Below are positions 1 through 25,319 of a DNA stretch of 64,000 bases, in pieces. The position numbers and the translations under genes were made by a program. Position 1 is the first letter of the stretch; every line of letters begins with the position of its first letter. The notes beneath the pieces were generated by a model. It was given only the letters and a program-made list of their open reading frames with translations, did not search any database and was not told the DNA's origin. The stretch is from Microcebus murinus (lineage: Eukaryota > Chordata > Mammalia > Primates > Cheirogaleidae): assembly GCF_040939455.1 (NCBI RefSeq), contig NC_134113.1, positions 10,588,501 to 10,652,500 on the forward strand. Direction: 5' to 3'.

Positions 1-304
1 GAGCTTTCTTGTCACCAGACCATCCTTCACCTCTCTGTAGAATGGGGCAAGGGTCCCCTCTCCCTAGTTACCCCTTGGCTCTGAATGAAGAGGGGACAAC
101 TGAGTGGGTCTCATAAGCCAGCCTCTTCACTAGGGCGCTGGCTCTCGGGTCCACAAGGGAGCTCACAACCTGGCCCACCTCCCCCCTCTCCCTCCTCCCG
201 CCAAGTCCTTGTTTTCCTTTCGTGCTTATGGACAATGGGACAGAGCAGTAGAGGGGCTCAGAGTGTGCCTTCAGAATCAGAGTGCATAGTAAAGATCCTG
301 GAAG

Positions 305-405
305 CCTTTCTAAACCTTGATTTCCTCATCTGTAAAGTGGGGCTATTCATAGCACCTGCGTCCATGGTGGCTGCAGAGGCTGCCCGAGAAGCAGGCACTC
401 ACTGA
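305..405 (+). mobile_element. MIR fragment, sense
   Basis: ACCTTGATTTCCTCATCTGT and AAAGTGGGGCTATTCATAGC match the MIR core. It lies in GGA1 intron 11. Confidence 0.7.
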
Positions 406-1007
406 ATGCTGGGCAGACCCTGCCCAGGACCCCAAGGACCCCCAGTGCTTCTTCAAGGCCTTCAGGTTTGGTTTTTACTTCAGACTGGCTCAGGAGAACA
501 CCGCCTGACTCTTGGCTTCCAAATTGCAGCTCCCCAACATATCCTTCAAGATTCCTGGGACAGGGCCCAACGCCTGTTTTCTCGTACCTGCAGCAGCCAT
601 TATGAGGCTGTTAGTACCCTATTCCGCACCTAAGCGTCAGATGGGGCCGCTGCACCTGGGGGAAGCTGGAAACCTGAAATCACTCTGGCCAGCTGGGACT
701 GCTTTGCTTCTTCCCAGGGGTGACCTGGTCCCCGGCTGGGCTCTGGAGCCCCGAGCCTGCCCGGGAGTAACAGCAGGCCTGGCCGCAGACCAGCGAGTCT
801 CACGCGGGCCTCCGCTTCTGTGGGGCCTCTGTGTGCGGAGCCCAGAGCTCATCCTCGTTTCCTCTCAGTGGGTGAAGAAATTGCTGGACTTCTGCCTGGA
901 CAGCTCCCAATCGAATCTGTCGCAGGGAAATTCCCTTGTTCTCCCTTGGGCTACCAGAGTCTGAGTGTGGCTGGCTTTCCAGGGGCTGGTTTAGAGGCTG
1001 GCCAGCC

Positions 1008-1115
1008 TCACTCTTCCACTGTGTGACCTCAAACACGTTCCTTGACTCCCCTGAGCCTCGGCTTCCCCCGCCATGAAAGGGTCCTCATGCCCATCCCACG
1101 TCCTCCACGGGAGTC
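1008..1115 (+). mobile_element. MIR-like fragment, sense
   Basis: CACTGTGTGACCTCAAACAC, GTTCCTTGACTCCCCTGAGC and CCATGAAAGGGTCCTCATG resemble MIR. Confidence 0.55.
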
Positions 1116-1225
1116 ACATTTGGAGTACGGGATGCTGGTGCTCTGCAAGCTGCAGGGTATGCTGTGGGCCTCACACCCCACCTGCCACCAAGCCCACCCT
1201 CCTCTGGGCCTGGCCCCTTCCTCAC

Positions 1226-14417
<13,192 letters not shown>

Positions 14418-14860
14418 CCGCCTCGGGCCCCCAGCCTCGGCACCGCCCCCCGCCCCCTGCAACTCTCGCGGGACCTCCTCGGCACCGCCCTCCGCCGATT
14501 AAAGGGGCAACGCCCGCCCCGACGCGCGGGAGCGGCGCCCAGGAGCTCTCGGCACCATAGAGACGCGAACGAGCTCGCCTAGAGCGTCACCTACTCGCCT
14601 AACTCCTCCCCCAAGCAGCGTCTACGTCGCTGCTGGGACCCGCCGCCCACCTTCCCCTTCCCGGCCCTCAGACGGGAGAGGAAGCAAGGAGACTGAGGGC
14701 TGAGAGCAACACCATGGAAACCCCACGGGACGCTCTAACTCGCTCTGCGTCACGGAGATGCCTATGACCGCTTCCGGAAGAACGCTTGGCGGCCATGTTT
14801 CTGAGGGGCTCAGAGGTCACTTCCGGAGACCTGAGTAGTTACTTCCGCTTAGAGGCAAAC
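14418..14860 (-). promoter_or_regulatory. GGA1: GGA1 promoter and 5' leader in a CpG island
   Basis: A GC-rich, CpG-dense stretch (about 14080-14760) covers exon 1 and the region upstream of the start codon, with no TATA box. Upstream lie CTTCCGGAAG (14771-14780), CTTCCGG (14819-14825) and ACTTCCGC (14841-14848), typical ETS/GABP sites, and an ATGGCCGCC element near 14788-14796 resembling a YY1 site read on the GGA1 strand. This is the pattern of a housekeeping promoter. A start site in about 14740-14850 is inferred. Confidence 0.7.
14668..14796 (-). CDS. Possible upstream ORF in the GGA1 leader (42 aa)
   Basis: An ATG in strong context (A at -3, G at +4) opens MAAKRSSGSGHRHL and runs 42 codons to TGA at 14668-14670, about 250 bases before the GGA1 start. 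Its first codons coincide with the YY1-like element. It is translated only if transcription starts above 14796, which the sequence cannot show. It resembles no family that I know. Confidence 0.25.
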   Translation of the reverse strand: MAAKRSSGSGHRHLRDAERVRASRGVSMVLLSALSLLASSPV

Positions 14861-14984
14861 GTGGGAGTGTCTCTTAAAAGGGCAACAGTGTCCTTTAGCG
14901 GCTGTGAGAATGATGACGAAGATTAAGTCAAAGTTTGTTGAGTGTACTTTTCTGTGACGCATGTTAAAAAAAAAAGAACAAAAC

Positions 14985-15125
14985 TTTTGTTGAGTGCTTA
15001 CCAGGCATTGTTCTAAGCACTCTTTATGCATTAATCTATTTACTCCTTACCACACGTCCGTGAGCCTGAGGCCGCAGGAGGGCGGAGCCTGAACTCCGTG
15101 CTGTCTCCTGCGTTCGTCCTGCAGA
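14985..15125 (-). mobile_element. MIR SINE, antisense
   Basis: GAGTGCTTACCAGGCATTGT then TCTAAGCACTCTTTATGCAT matches the antisense MIR 3' part. Confidence 0.7.
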
Positions 15126-15279
15126 CACCGTAGTGAGCTTTTCACATTTGTTCTGTGATGGGCACTGGAGGTGAAGGACACGGCTAGAGATTTATTACAT
15201 GTGACGGGAAGCCCAGAGGCGTAGTGGCGACACCGTGACAACACTGCACACTGGGAAGGGTGCGGGGATGGTCTCTTTA

Positions 15280-15610
15280 GGGGAGGTTTCACAGGGAAAG
15301 TGATACTGGATCTGGCTGGAAGACAGTTGGGTTTCTCCATGGAGAGCTGGTGCGAAAAGACATTCAGACAGAAAGAGTAAGATGAGTTCAGGGAATTGAA
15401 AGTATTTCAATACGGCTCCCAGAGGATGTTCGCGCAAGATGGCCTGGAATTCGGCTGGGCAGGATCATGCAGGCCCCCTGTTTAGCTTCTTTTCTGTACG
15501 CAATGTTGGCAGTGTCGCGACAGACTGGCTTTTATTTTAGGGAAGTCCAGGCGACAAGAGTGGGAAGAAGATAGTGGTGGGGGCCACATTGAAATCGGGA
15601 GGACAGAATG
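15280..15610 (-). mobile_element. L2 relic, antisense
   Basis: AAAGTGATACTGGATCTGGC, AGACATTCAGACAGAAAGAG and GGGCAGGATCATGCAGGCCC follow the L2 antisense order. The flanks (15125-15280, 15610-15760) hold nothing that I recognise. Confidence 0.5.
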
Positions 15611-15763
15611 AACAGAATTCCTAAGTTCGGCGCCTTTTCTCCTTCAGTTTCTCCCTCCATCTGAGACCTCCGTCACCTGCCTTTCCCACCCAGACCGCCT
15701 GATGACGTCATGCTCAGATGGAACCCCAGTTCCAGGTTGCTCTGGGTCCATTGCACTCCGTCG

Positions 15764-15810
15764 TCCCCTGGTGGCGCGCGGGGGAACCGGCCGTGGCGCC
15801 CTCTCCTGCA
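15764..15810. promoter_or_regulatory. Pair of opposed CTCF-like motifs
   Basis: CCCCTGGTGGCGCGC (forward) at 15765-15779 and GGCGCCCTCTCCTGCA (reverse type) at 15795-15810, in a short GC-rich non-repeat stretch 1.0-1.3 kb above the GGA1 promoter. Each resembles the CTCF core but with mismatches. Confidence 0.35.
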
Positions 15811-16239
15811 GCCCCGGGCCTGGGAGGGTTAAAACGTGACTGAGACCAGGGAATCTGGCGAATCCGGTTCTGCTCAGCTGTCGCCTTGGCGAGTGACTGC
15901 CTTTCACCTTGCAGAACCACGGTGACCTCATCGGGAGATGAGGGGGTGGTTGTGCTGGGTCAGTTTTCCCCGTAAACTCCAATCATTCAACAGACCTGGA
16001 CACTTTTCTAAATTCTCTCCAGCAAGCCGTTAAGATGATACAGGAAAGTGATATATATATATATGTTTATTGCAATTCCACGATAAAAGATATAATATGT
16101 ACTTATGGGGTTTTTTTTGGTTTGATTCTTGTGTTACTGACATGAATTATTGCTGAAATAAAACGTACATCGCATTTACTCTATTGATTTAGGAGCATGT
16201 CCTTTATGGCAGGAGTCACTTTTTAAAACAGTATAAATT

Positions 16240-16380
16240 TGACTTAGGTGCAAATTCTGACTTCACTGCTTTCTAAACTGCATGATCTTGGGCAAGGCTC
16301 TTAGCCTCTCTAGATCTTAGGCTTCTCATCTGAAACATGATTGTGAGAATTCAGTGAAACTATGTCTGTAAAGTGAATTC
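16240..16380 (+). mobile_element. MIR SINE, sense
   Basis: TGATCTTGGGCAAGGCTCTT, AGCCTCTCTAGATC and CTTCTCATCTGAAACATGA match the MIR core. Confidence 0.7.
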
Positions 16381-16389
16381 CCTGACACA

Positions 16390-17434
<1,045 letters not shown>

Positions 17435-17440
<6 letters not shown>

Positions 17441-17760
17441 AATAATTATTGAGGGCCCATGTTGTGCCAAGTCCCGAGACAGGTGTGTGTTGGGGAGTGA
17501 GGGGAGGCAAGGCACCACCCTGGTAGAATTTACATCCTATTAAACTGATAGGCACATGAATGAACAATATAATTTCAGATCGGGTGGTGCCAGGAAGGCC
17601 ACCAACCAGGGAACAGTAAACCGGCAGAGCTGTAGCAAGCCCTGTATGGGTTTATGCAAGGTGCTGCGGAGGAGAGCCAGACCAATTATCCTGCGGGGTG
17701 AGAGACAGGAGCTGCCTGTGAGCTGGGAACTGAAGAATGAGGAGGAATTTCCTCCCCAGG
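17435..17760 (-). mobile_element. L2 relic, antisense
   Basis: AAATAATTATTGAGGGCCC, TAGAATTTACATCCTATTAA and GTGGTGCCAGGAAGGCCACC match the L2 3' region in antisense. Confidence 0.55.
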
Positions 17761-17835
17761 GGTGGGTGGAGGGAGATGGTTTGTGCTAAATAAAATTTTT
17801 TAGGAACCCGGGAAGCATGACAGGCTGGAAGGAAG

Positions 17836-18110
17836 GATAAGGCAAGTCACTTCACCTCTCCAGCCTTGGAGGATTAGACATATTAGTCATATGTAGAGGC
17901 TGGTCATGGTGGCCCATGCCTGTAATTCCCAGCACTTTGGGAAACTGAGGCGGGAGGATCGCTTGAGTCCAGGAGTTCAAGGCTGCAGGGAGCTATGATC
18001 GTGCCACTGCGCTCCAGCCTGGGTGACAGAGAGAGACCGTGTCTCAATAAATAGTAATAATAAAAAGAAATGACATGTAGATCATCTAGCATGTAGTAGG
18101 CACTTGATAA
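17836..18110 (+). mobile_element. MIR SINE split by a FLAM
   Basis: AAGGCAAGTCACTTCACCTC lies left of the inserted monomer, and TAGCATGTAGTAGGCACTTG lies right of it; both fit MIR. The insertion occupies 17896-18064. Confidence 0.6.
17896..18064 (+). mobile_element. FLAM, sense
   Basis: A single arm runs from GGCTGGTCATGGTGGCCC to CACTGCGCTCCAGCCTGGGT and an A/T-rich tail. Confidence 0.88.
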
Positions 18111-18626
18111 ATTCTAAATAAAGAAATCTCCAAATGGTGACTACGATTGTTATATTGGGAGAAGCCCTGAATTCCATTCCCTAGCTTTAGGGCTTTGATC
18201 CTACCCTGTTCCCTTCTCTTCCCCCGAAGTATATACCTTCAAAGCACCTGTCTTCACCTGTCCCTGCCCCCCAACCCAACTCTGCACACTGGCACTTTGT
18301 CTTCCTGCCTCCCTGTAGGAGAAGGACTTCAAGGACAGCGGGAAAGACTTGGATGAGCTCCAAGGAAGGACTTCCTTGTCTTTCTGTTAGAGTCTCAGCT
18401 GCTGGGGGGAGGGGGAACAAAATGCAGTTCCCACAGAGAGAATTCTGGAGAATCTTTGGGATCATCTATTTAGTCCAGAGCTTTTCAATACTTTTGACAG
18501 ATACCCAACGTAAGAAATACATTTTACATCAGGATTCAGTGATCTCAGGTTTTGTGGAGCCTGAAATTTGTAAGAAATTTGGGAAGCTCTTAAAAAAAGA
18601 ATATAAAATTACTGATACAAAATTAT

Positions 18627-18968
18627 GTATTTATTTTTATTTATTTATTTTGAGACAAAGTCTCACTTTGTTGCCCAGGCTAGAGTGAGTGCCGTGGCGT
18701 CAGCCTAGCTCACAGCAACCTCAAACTCCTGGGTTCAAGCGATCCTCCTGCCTCAGCCTCCCAAGTAGCTGGGACTACAGGCATGAGCCACCATGCCCAG
18801 CTAATTTTTTCTATATAGTTTTAGTTGGTTAATTAATTTCTTTCTATTTTAGTAGAGAAGGTGTCTCGCTCTTGCTCAGGCTGGTTTTGAACTCCTGACC
18901 TTGAGCAATCCTCCTGCCTCAGCCTCCCAGAGTGCTAGGATTACAGGCGTGAGCCACCGCTCCTGGCC
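18627..18968 (-). mobile_element. Alu dimer, antisense
   Basis: A TTTA-rich head, TGAGACAAAGTCTCACTTTG, two arms and a strepsirrhine-type linker (TTTAGTTGGTTAATTAATTT), ending GCTCCTGGCC. Confidence 0.95.
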
Positions 18969-18969
18969 G

Positions 18970-19610
18970 ACTTCTGTGAATAGTTAATGTGATTCTTAGC
19001 AATCTAGCTATCCTAGTATAAGAATGGCTTCCAGAAATATTCCCACCATCTGACTCACCTGGCATCCTGGCATAAAGGTATAGGGAGGGACAAGGGTCAC
19101 AATATGACCACAATATACATTCCAGACACCTGTCTTGGGAAGAATGTGATCAGCGGAAGAGAAACGAGGTCTGCATTGCATGGAACCAGAAGCTAGTCTG
19201 TGGAAAATTCTCCCAGTTATCAGAGGTGTTAAATTAGAAATGGAAGATTCAGTTCCCATTGATATATAGTTACAGCAGAACTCCACGCTTACTGGGAATA
19301 TAGTTGATAACACAGCATATGTGGTTACAAACGCAACACACAAGATTTTATTTTTTGTTAGAAATCACATGCAATGGAATTTATCAGAACTCCTTCATTG
19401 TAGAGCGCAAACCTGCAGCAGTACTGCAAACAGCAAATGTTTTACATACCATGTTTTACATATGACACATGGGACTGTGTCTCAGCACATTACACGTTAC
19501 CAATAACAGATTATGAAGCTGAGAAAAACTTTCCCAAAATAAAAAAGTAAAAAACATTTTTAACCATGCTATGAGGCTGGCTTGTCTTTCTCTTTATAGA
19601 AAATATAAGA
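18970..19610. other. Intergenic A/T-rich stretch, no recognised feature
   Basis: No open frame or repeat family could be assigned. Composition is ordinary. Confidence 0.5.
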
Positions 19611-19615
19611 AAATT

Positions 19616-19871
19616 GGCCGGGTGCAGTGGCTCACGCCTGTAATTCTAGCACTCTGGGAGGCAAGAGCGCGACCCTGTCTCTACTAAAAAATAGAAAAAA
19701 TTAGCCAGTATGGTGGCACATGCCTGTAGTCCCAGCTCCTTGGGAGGCTGAGGCAAGAGGATCTCCTGAGCCCAGGAGTTTGAGGTTGCTGTGAGCTAGG
19801 CTGATGCCACGGCACTCTAACCTAGCCAACAGAGTGAGACTCTGTCACAAAATAAAAATAAAAAAAATAAA
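19616..19871 (+). mobile_element. Alu dimer with internal deletion, sense
   Basis: The left arm starts GGCCGGGTGCAGTGGCTCAC, but GGGAGGC joins directly to AAGAGCGCGACCC, losing roughly 60-75 bases. The right arm is complete. Confidence 0.92.
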
Positions 19872-20080
19872 ACTATTCACAGAACTGACTGAGAACCTTA
19901 TAACTATAACTCACTGAATTCCAATTAAATGTACATCCAACTCAGCCTCCTGTTAGTTGGCTCTCAAAAATTCTTATGGCCACTCTAGTATTCCCTTCAC
20001 AAGTGGAATTGTGACAGAGAGCAAGTCAGTGGAAAGAGACAGCAGCAGCTCTTAACTGACCGTGATTTAAATCTCTTGCT

Positions 20081-20223
20081 TTTCTTTCTTTCCTTTTTTT
20101 TTTGGTAGAGATGGGGTCTTGCTTTGTTGCCCTGGCTGGTCTGGCACTCCTGGCGTCAAGCGATCCTCCCACCTCAGCCTTCCAAAGTGCTGGGATTACA
20201 GGTGTGGCCCACCATACCCACCC
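20081..20223 (-). mobile_element. Solo left Alu arm, antisense, with target-site duplication
   Basis: A single arm with TAGAGATGGGGTCTTGC and CCTTCCAAAGTGCTGG. TAAATCTCTTGCTTTT on the left and TAAATCTCTTACTTTT on the right are a near-exact duplication. Confidence 0.85.
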
Positions 20224-20649
20224 TAAATCTCTTACTTTTGCAAATTGCATAACATAAGACCATATGAACATGTTGCTAGGGCCCTTCCTAACTTAGGGAA
20301 CAGCCCTGGAATTTAAGCTCTCTTAGCTTCATGGTGAATCCGCCTTTGATTGAGACCCATGCACACATATACATATGTCAGCACAAATCAAGTCTCATGC
20401 AGCAGTGCCCTTACTACATGCCAGGCACACTGTTATTTCTGTTCTGTTCTGTTTTGCAGCCTGCAGTTGCAGGAAGATGCTGGTTCACGTCTAACTTGGG
20501 CCCAGAGTGGAGCAGAGACTTGCCAAAGGTCACAGAACCAGTGTGGCCCCAGAACTTTGTCACTTGCCTCCCAGCCTGTGGTCCTCTCCTCTGTCTCCAT
20601 GAAACACCTTTCTTTTTGGGCTGCCTTTTGCTGTGGGTCTATTTTTCTG

Positions 20650-20770
20650 CTGGGACGCAAGTTGGGTTAGGTCAGGGGTCATGTCTACTTGCTTCTCAAT
20701 GTATCCCTGGGCCCTGCTCACAGCTGTGACTCAGTAGATGGTGGTTGAATGAATGGAATGAATGAAAGCA
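20650..20770 (+). mobile_element. L2 3' terminus, sense
   Basis: GGTCATGTCTACTTGCTTCT, TATCCCTGGGCCCTGC and GGTTGAATGAATGG with further GAAT units are typical of the L2 end. Confidence 0.75.
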
Positions 20771-21029
20771 AACACTTCATCCTTATCCCATTCATATTTG
20801 TCACTTTCTCCTCGATCTCCTAGACCTGAACACGCAATTCACAGTCAGGTGACAACGCAAGAGCCCCACAAGCCCGCTGTGAAGGATTGGGCAGGTTGTA
20901 CACTGCATATAGCACCTGGCCAAGGGTTCAGGCAGGTCCTGAAATCCAGCCCACCCCCATCTGCCAAAACCCTCCACCCTGGGGTGGGGTGTATCTTTTT
21001 CTAATTCACACAAATGTGCTGATGGGCTT

Positions 21030-21145
21030 CCAACCCTGCCCTCAGGTTCTTATTTCTTGGGCAACCTTGGGAGAGCTACCTAACTTCTCTGAGTCTTGTT
21101 TTGTCCCTCTGTCAAATGGGGGCCCTAATATCTTCTTCAGGAGCT
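21030..21145 (+). mobile_element. MIR SINE, sense
   Basis: GGGCAACCTTGGGAGAGCTA, CTAACTTCTCTGAGTC and CCCTCTGTCAAATGGGG match the MIR core. Confidence 0.75.
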
Positions 21146-21159
21146 GCCATTTGCCTAAA

Positions 21160-21790
21160 GTGATAGTGTGTGTGCAAAATCAGTGTTGAGTTATCCCCAG
21201 AAATCATGACCCACTTTTGCAAAGGACCATATTCAAGGATGATCATTGGATTTTGTTTGTAAAGGCCAAAGATTAGCACCTGGCTGAGGAGGGTGGATTG
21301 CTTGAGCCTAGGAGTTTGAGGCTGCAGTGGGTTATGATCTCGCCACTGCACTCCAGCCTGGGAGATGGAGTGAGACCCTGTGGTTTAAAAGAAGGAGGAG
21401 GAGGAGGACGAGCAGGAGGAGGAAGAGGAGGAAGAGCCAAAGATTAGAAACAACCTAAGTGTCCACCAGTAGGGGACTGGCTGAAAATGTTGAAGGTGGA
21501 ATACATCTCAGCCTTTATAGAGAAAAGGGTTTTACTGATATGGAACAATTTCTAAGCTACATTATTAAGAGAATAAAACCAAGACACAGAACAGTGTGTC
21601 TGGCATGCTCTCGCCTGCACGTGTGAAATACCCCTGGAGGGGCGCATGAGGAGGGTGCTGTGGGGACCGGGGGAAGAGGGAGACTTCCTTTTCCCTGTGA
21701 AACCTTTTTGAGCTGCGTGAAGTATTTTGTAACCACACGCATGTCTAAATTTGTCATTTCTTTTGAGGTAGATGATTAGCAATTGACAAA
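21160..21790 (+). mobile_element. L1M 3' relic split by an Alu fragment
   Basis: AACAACCTAAGTGTCCACCA, GATATGGAACAATTTCTAAG and CAGAACAGTGTGTCTGGCAT match the end of ORF2 and 3' UTR of old L1 elements. The SINE insert lies at 21277-21435. Confidence 0.7.
21277..21435 (+). mobile_element. Alu monomer fragment with GGA-rich tail
   Basis: A partial Alu arm ends CTCCAGCCTGGGAG and is followed by a polypurine GGA/GAA tail (about 21391-21435) in place of poly-A. GCCAAAGATTAG is duplicated at 21265-21276 and 21436-21447. Confidence 0.85.
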
Positions 21791-21925
21791 CTATTTTTCT
21801 TCCTAATTTAGATTGTTCTCTTAGTGGCCAGCAGGAGGAGACAAACCGCCTAAAGAAGTGGTGGCTGTACCAGAGGCAGGGATGGGGAGCGTAACCTTAA
21901 AAGTTGGGTCCTTAAAGGGAAAAGC

Positions 21926-22064
21926 AATCTGGGTGTGGTGGCTGTACTCCCAGCTACCTGGGAAGCAAGGGACCAGAGGCCGAACTGGGAGCATCACTTG
22001 AGGCCAGGAGTTTAAAACTAGCTTGGGCAACCAATATAGTGAGACCCTATCTCTTAAAAAAAAA
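21926..22064 (+). mobile_element. Alu left-arm monomer, sense
   Basis: GGGTGTGGTGGCTGTACTCC to GTGAGACCCTATCTC and an A-tail, with GGAAAAGCA on both sides. Confidence 0.75.
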
Positions 22065-22133
22065 GGAAAAGCAGTGAAAATAAGTTGGCCTTATGAACTC
22101 CGAAGAAACTGTGATTTTAAAAAATAGTTTTGG

Positions 22134-22780
<647 letters not shown>

Positions 22781-22794
22781 TAGTTTAAAAAATA

Positions 22795-23690
22795 AAATAT
22801 AGCTTTATTGATATATAATTCATATACCATACAATTTGCCTATTTAAAGTATAAAATATTTTTTGGTATTTACATTATTAATTTTAAGAAGTTGTGGCAG
22901 AATATCTATAACATAAATATTCCATTTTAACTGTTTTCAAGTGTACAATTCAGTGGCACTAATTACATTCACAAATGTGCAGCCATTACTACCATCTATT
23001 CCCAAAACATTTTCACCACCCCAACAGGAACTCCATACAGTAACTCCCCTATTCTCCTGTCCCCTATTGCAAATATTTCATATGAGTGGAGTCATATAAT
23101 ATTTGTCCTTTTGTGTCTTCCTTCTTTCACTGAGCATAATGTTTCCAAGGTCCATCCACATTGTAGCATGTGTCAGCACTTTATCTGTTTTTACGACTGG
23201 ATAGCATTCCCTTACGTGTATATACCACATTCCATTTATCTTTCATCTAAGGGCAGACATTTGTTTTTTTCCCCACCTTCTGTCTGTTAAGAATTGCTAT
23301 GGCAGGTGTGGTGGTGCATGCCTGTAACCCTAGCCCTCTGGGAGGCTGAGGCAGGAGGATGGCTTGGGCCCAGGAGTGTGAGGTTGCTGTGAGCTAGGCT
23401 GACACCATGGCACTCTAGCGCAGGCAACAGAGCGAGACTCTGTCTCAAAAAAAAAAAAAAAAAAAAAAGAAGAAGAAGAAGAAGAATTGCTATGGACATT
23501 GGTTTACAAGCCCCTGCTTGCAATTCCTTTGAGTATATATACACATACTTAAGAGTGGAATTGCTAGATCATATGATCATTCTATAATATGTCTAGCTTT
23601 TTGAGGAACTGCCAAACTATTTTCCATAGCAGCTGCACCATTTTACATTCCCACCAGCAATCTAGGAACATTGAAAGTTTGATTTTAAAA
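22795..23690 (+). mobile_element. L1M 3' region relic split by an Alu monomer
   Basis: GCTTTATTGATATATAATTC, TCAAGTGTACAATTCAGTGG and TTTTACATTCCCACCAGCAA are the familiar 3' sequence of old L1 elements. The SINE interrupts it at 23301-23481. Confidence 0.8.
23301..23481 (+). mobile_element. Young monomeric Alu, sense, with target-site duplication
   Basis: A single hybrid arm begins like the left arm (GTAACCCTAGCCCTCTGGG) and ends like the right arm (GAGCTAGGCTGACACCATGG) with a long A/GAA tail. AAGAATTGCTATGG is exact at 23289-23302 and 23482-23495. Confidence 0.92.
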
Positions 23691-24089
23691 ACCAAACAAG
23701 TGTCAGTTGCTTGCCAGGAAATGCACGGACTCTGGGGAACTGACAGCGAGGTCTCTTTTCCTCTCAGCAAAATCAGCTCCTGTGGGCTGGGCCGAGGACA
23801 CAGAGCAGGAAGACTGGGGAAGGAGGGGCTGGGAGGCTCTAGAATTCCTCAGAAGACAAGGGCAAGCCAGTGAAACCCCAGCCGGACGGAAGCAGATGGT
23901 AGGGGCTGGAGGAGGTGGCAGACAGGGAAACTGAGACCCAGAGATCCCCAGACACTGAGCTAGAAGGTCGTCATGCCCAACCCCTTCTACTACAGCTGGG
24001 GAGACCGAGGGTTGGAGCTGTCACGTGTCCAGCGGAGAGGATGACTGCCCGAGATGGCCCGATGCGTGGGAAATGCTAGCCATCTGGCT

Positions 24090-24300
24090 AGTACATACAG
24101 AACACTAATAGCTGTGTACCCCCATGTGCCAGACCCTGTATGCCAAGCCCTTTACAGATGTCCTCTCATTGAACCCTGCAGCAATCTGTGAAGTAGAAAT
24201 CTTCAAAATTACCATCCAGATGAGGAAATCCAGGCTGCCTGGTGTGCCCAAGGTCACACAGACAGTAAGAGGCAGAGTGAGGACTGAGGTCCATGCCATT
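24090..24300 (-). mobile_element. MIR SINE, antisense
   Basis: AAGCCCTTTACAGATGTCCT, CAGATGAGGAAATCCAGG and AAGGTCACACAGACAGTAAG match MIR in antisense over about 200 bases. Confidence 0.85.
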
Positions 24301-24309
24301 CCATGAAGG

Positions 24310-25310
24310 CCTCAATTGACCTGAGGCCTCCCCCCACAGCCTGAATCCTGCAGATTCTGATTCTGGGAGGTGAGGCCCTGGGCGTGGCTAGGCTTTTCCT
24401 CTGGAGAAAGGAAGGCTTGTTGAGGAGGGGAGCACCAGTACTCGACAGTCCCCAGACTGCGAACACCGTGAGGGCAGCTGTGCAGCAGGTTGTGTCTGGC
24501 GGAGGGCAGAGCAGTTCCCAGTGGCCCTGGGGGCTCAAGGCAGACCAGAGGCCCTGGGAGTGTGAGTGTCCTGGGGCCAGGGCTGCACTTGGCTGCCACC
24601 TCCTCTGGTTGTTTATCACTTCTAGGATGCAAAGATTGCCGTCTCCCCAAGAGGGATATAGTCCTGCCCTTGGGTTTACCTGAAGCTGGGGGTGGGGTGG
24701 GAACGCAGGGGTGGGGTCAATCCAGATGTTGCTCCTGTTGTTTCTGCCCCTCCACTAGGTATCCGCCCCCTCCGACAGCTGTGACTGGGTGATGAAGGCA
24801 TGGAAGATTGCGTGGCCCGGGACAGGGAAGAGGGACTGGGCTCAGGTTTGGGGTCTCCCCTCCCTTAGGAAGACAACCTAGGACCACCCAAGTCATAGAA
24901 AAGGCTTGGTTTACTTGTTCAATTTCTAAAGAGTGAGCAATGGAAAGTTCTTGCCACTGATAAGAAGCAGAACACAGAACATTACAGCCTCTTCCGTAAG
25001 TCCAGCCAGCACCAAGTGTGCATGAGGAGGTGTAGCCCTGGGAAGGAGGGTCCCTGGCCCAGACAGCGGGGATAGTGCTCCAGGGAGGAGGGCGGAGGGA
25101 GGAGCTATGCATCTCTAGATTGGAGCCCTGAAAACACCCGCCCTTTGACGCCCCATGATGAGGGGGTCCTGCTGCTGACCTGCCATCCAACCTCCTCCTC
25201 GCCCACCCGCCCACCTGCCCACTCCCCCTCCACGCTCATGCACCGTCCACCTATTCATCTATCCACTCACCTGCCCGCCACCCGCCCCGCTTTGAGCACA
25301 GAGTGACAGG
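24310..25310. other. Intergenic stretch, mostly unassigned; pyrimidine-rich simple repeat at its right end
   Basis: No gene was recognised. CCCACC/CCTGCC-type low-complexity sequence occupies about 25192-25290. Confidence 0.5.
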
Positions 25311-25319
25311 ATGAGCTCA

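Noticed and set aside
1..1225. Search for GGA1 exon 12 (rest of hinge) at the left edge
   Set aside because: No minus-strand frame resembles the GGA hinge; the remaining exons must lie outside the window.
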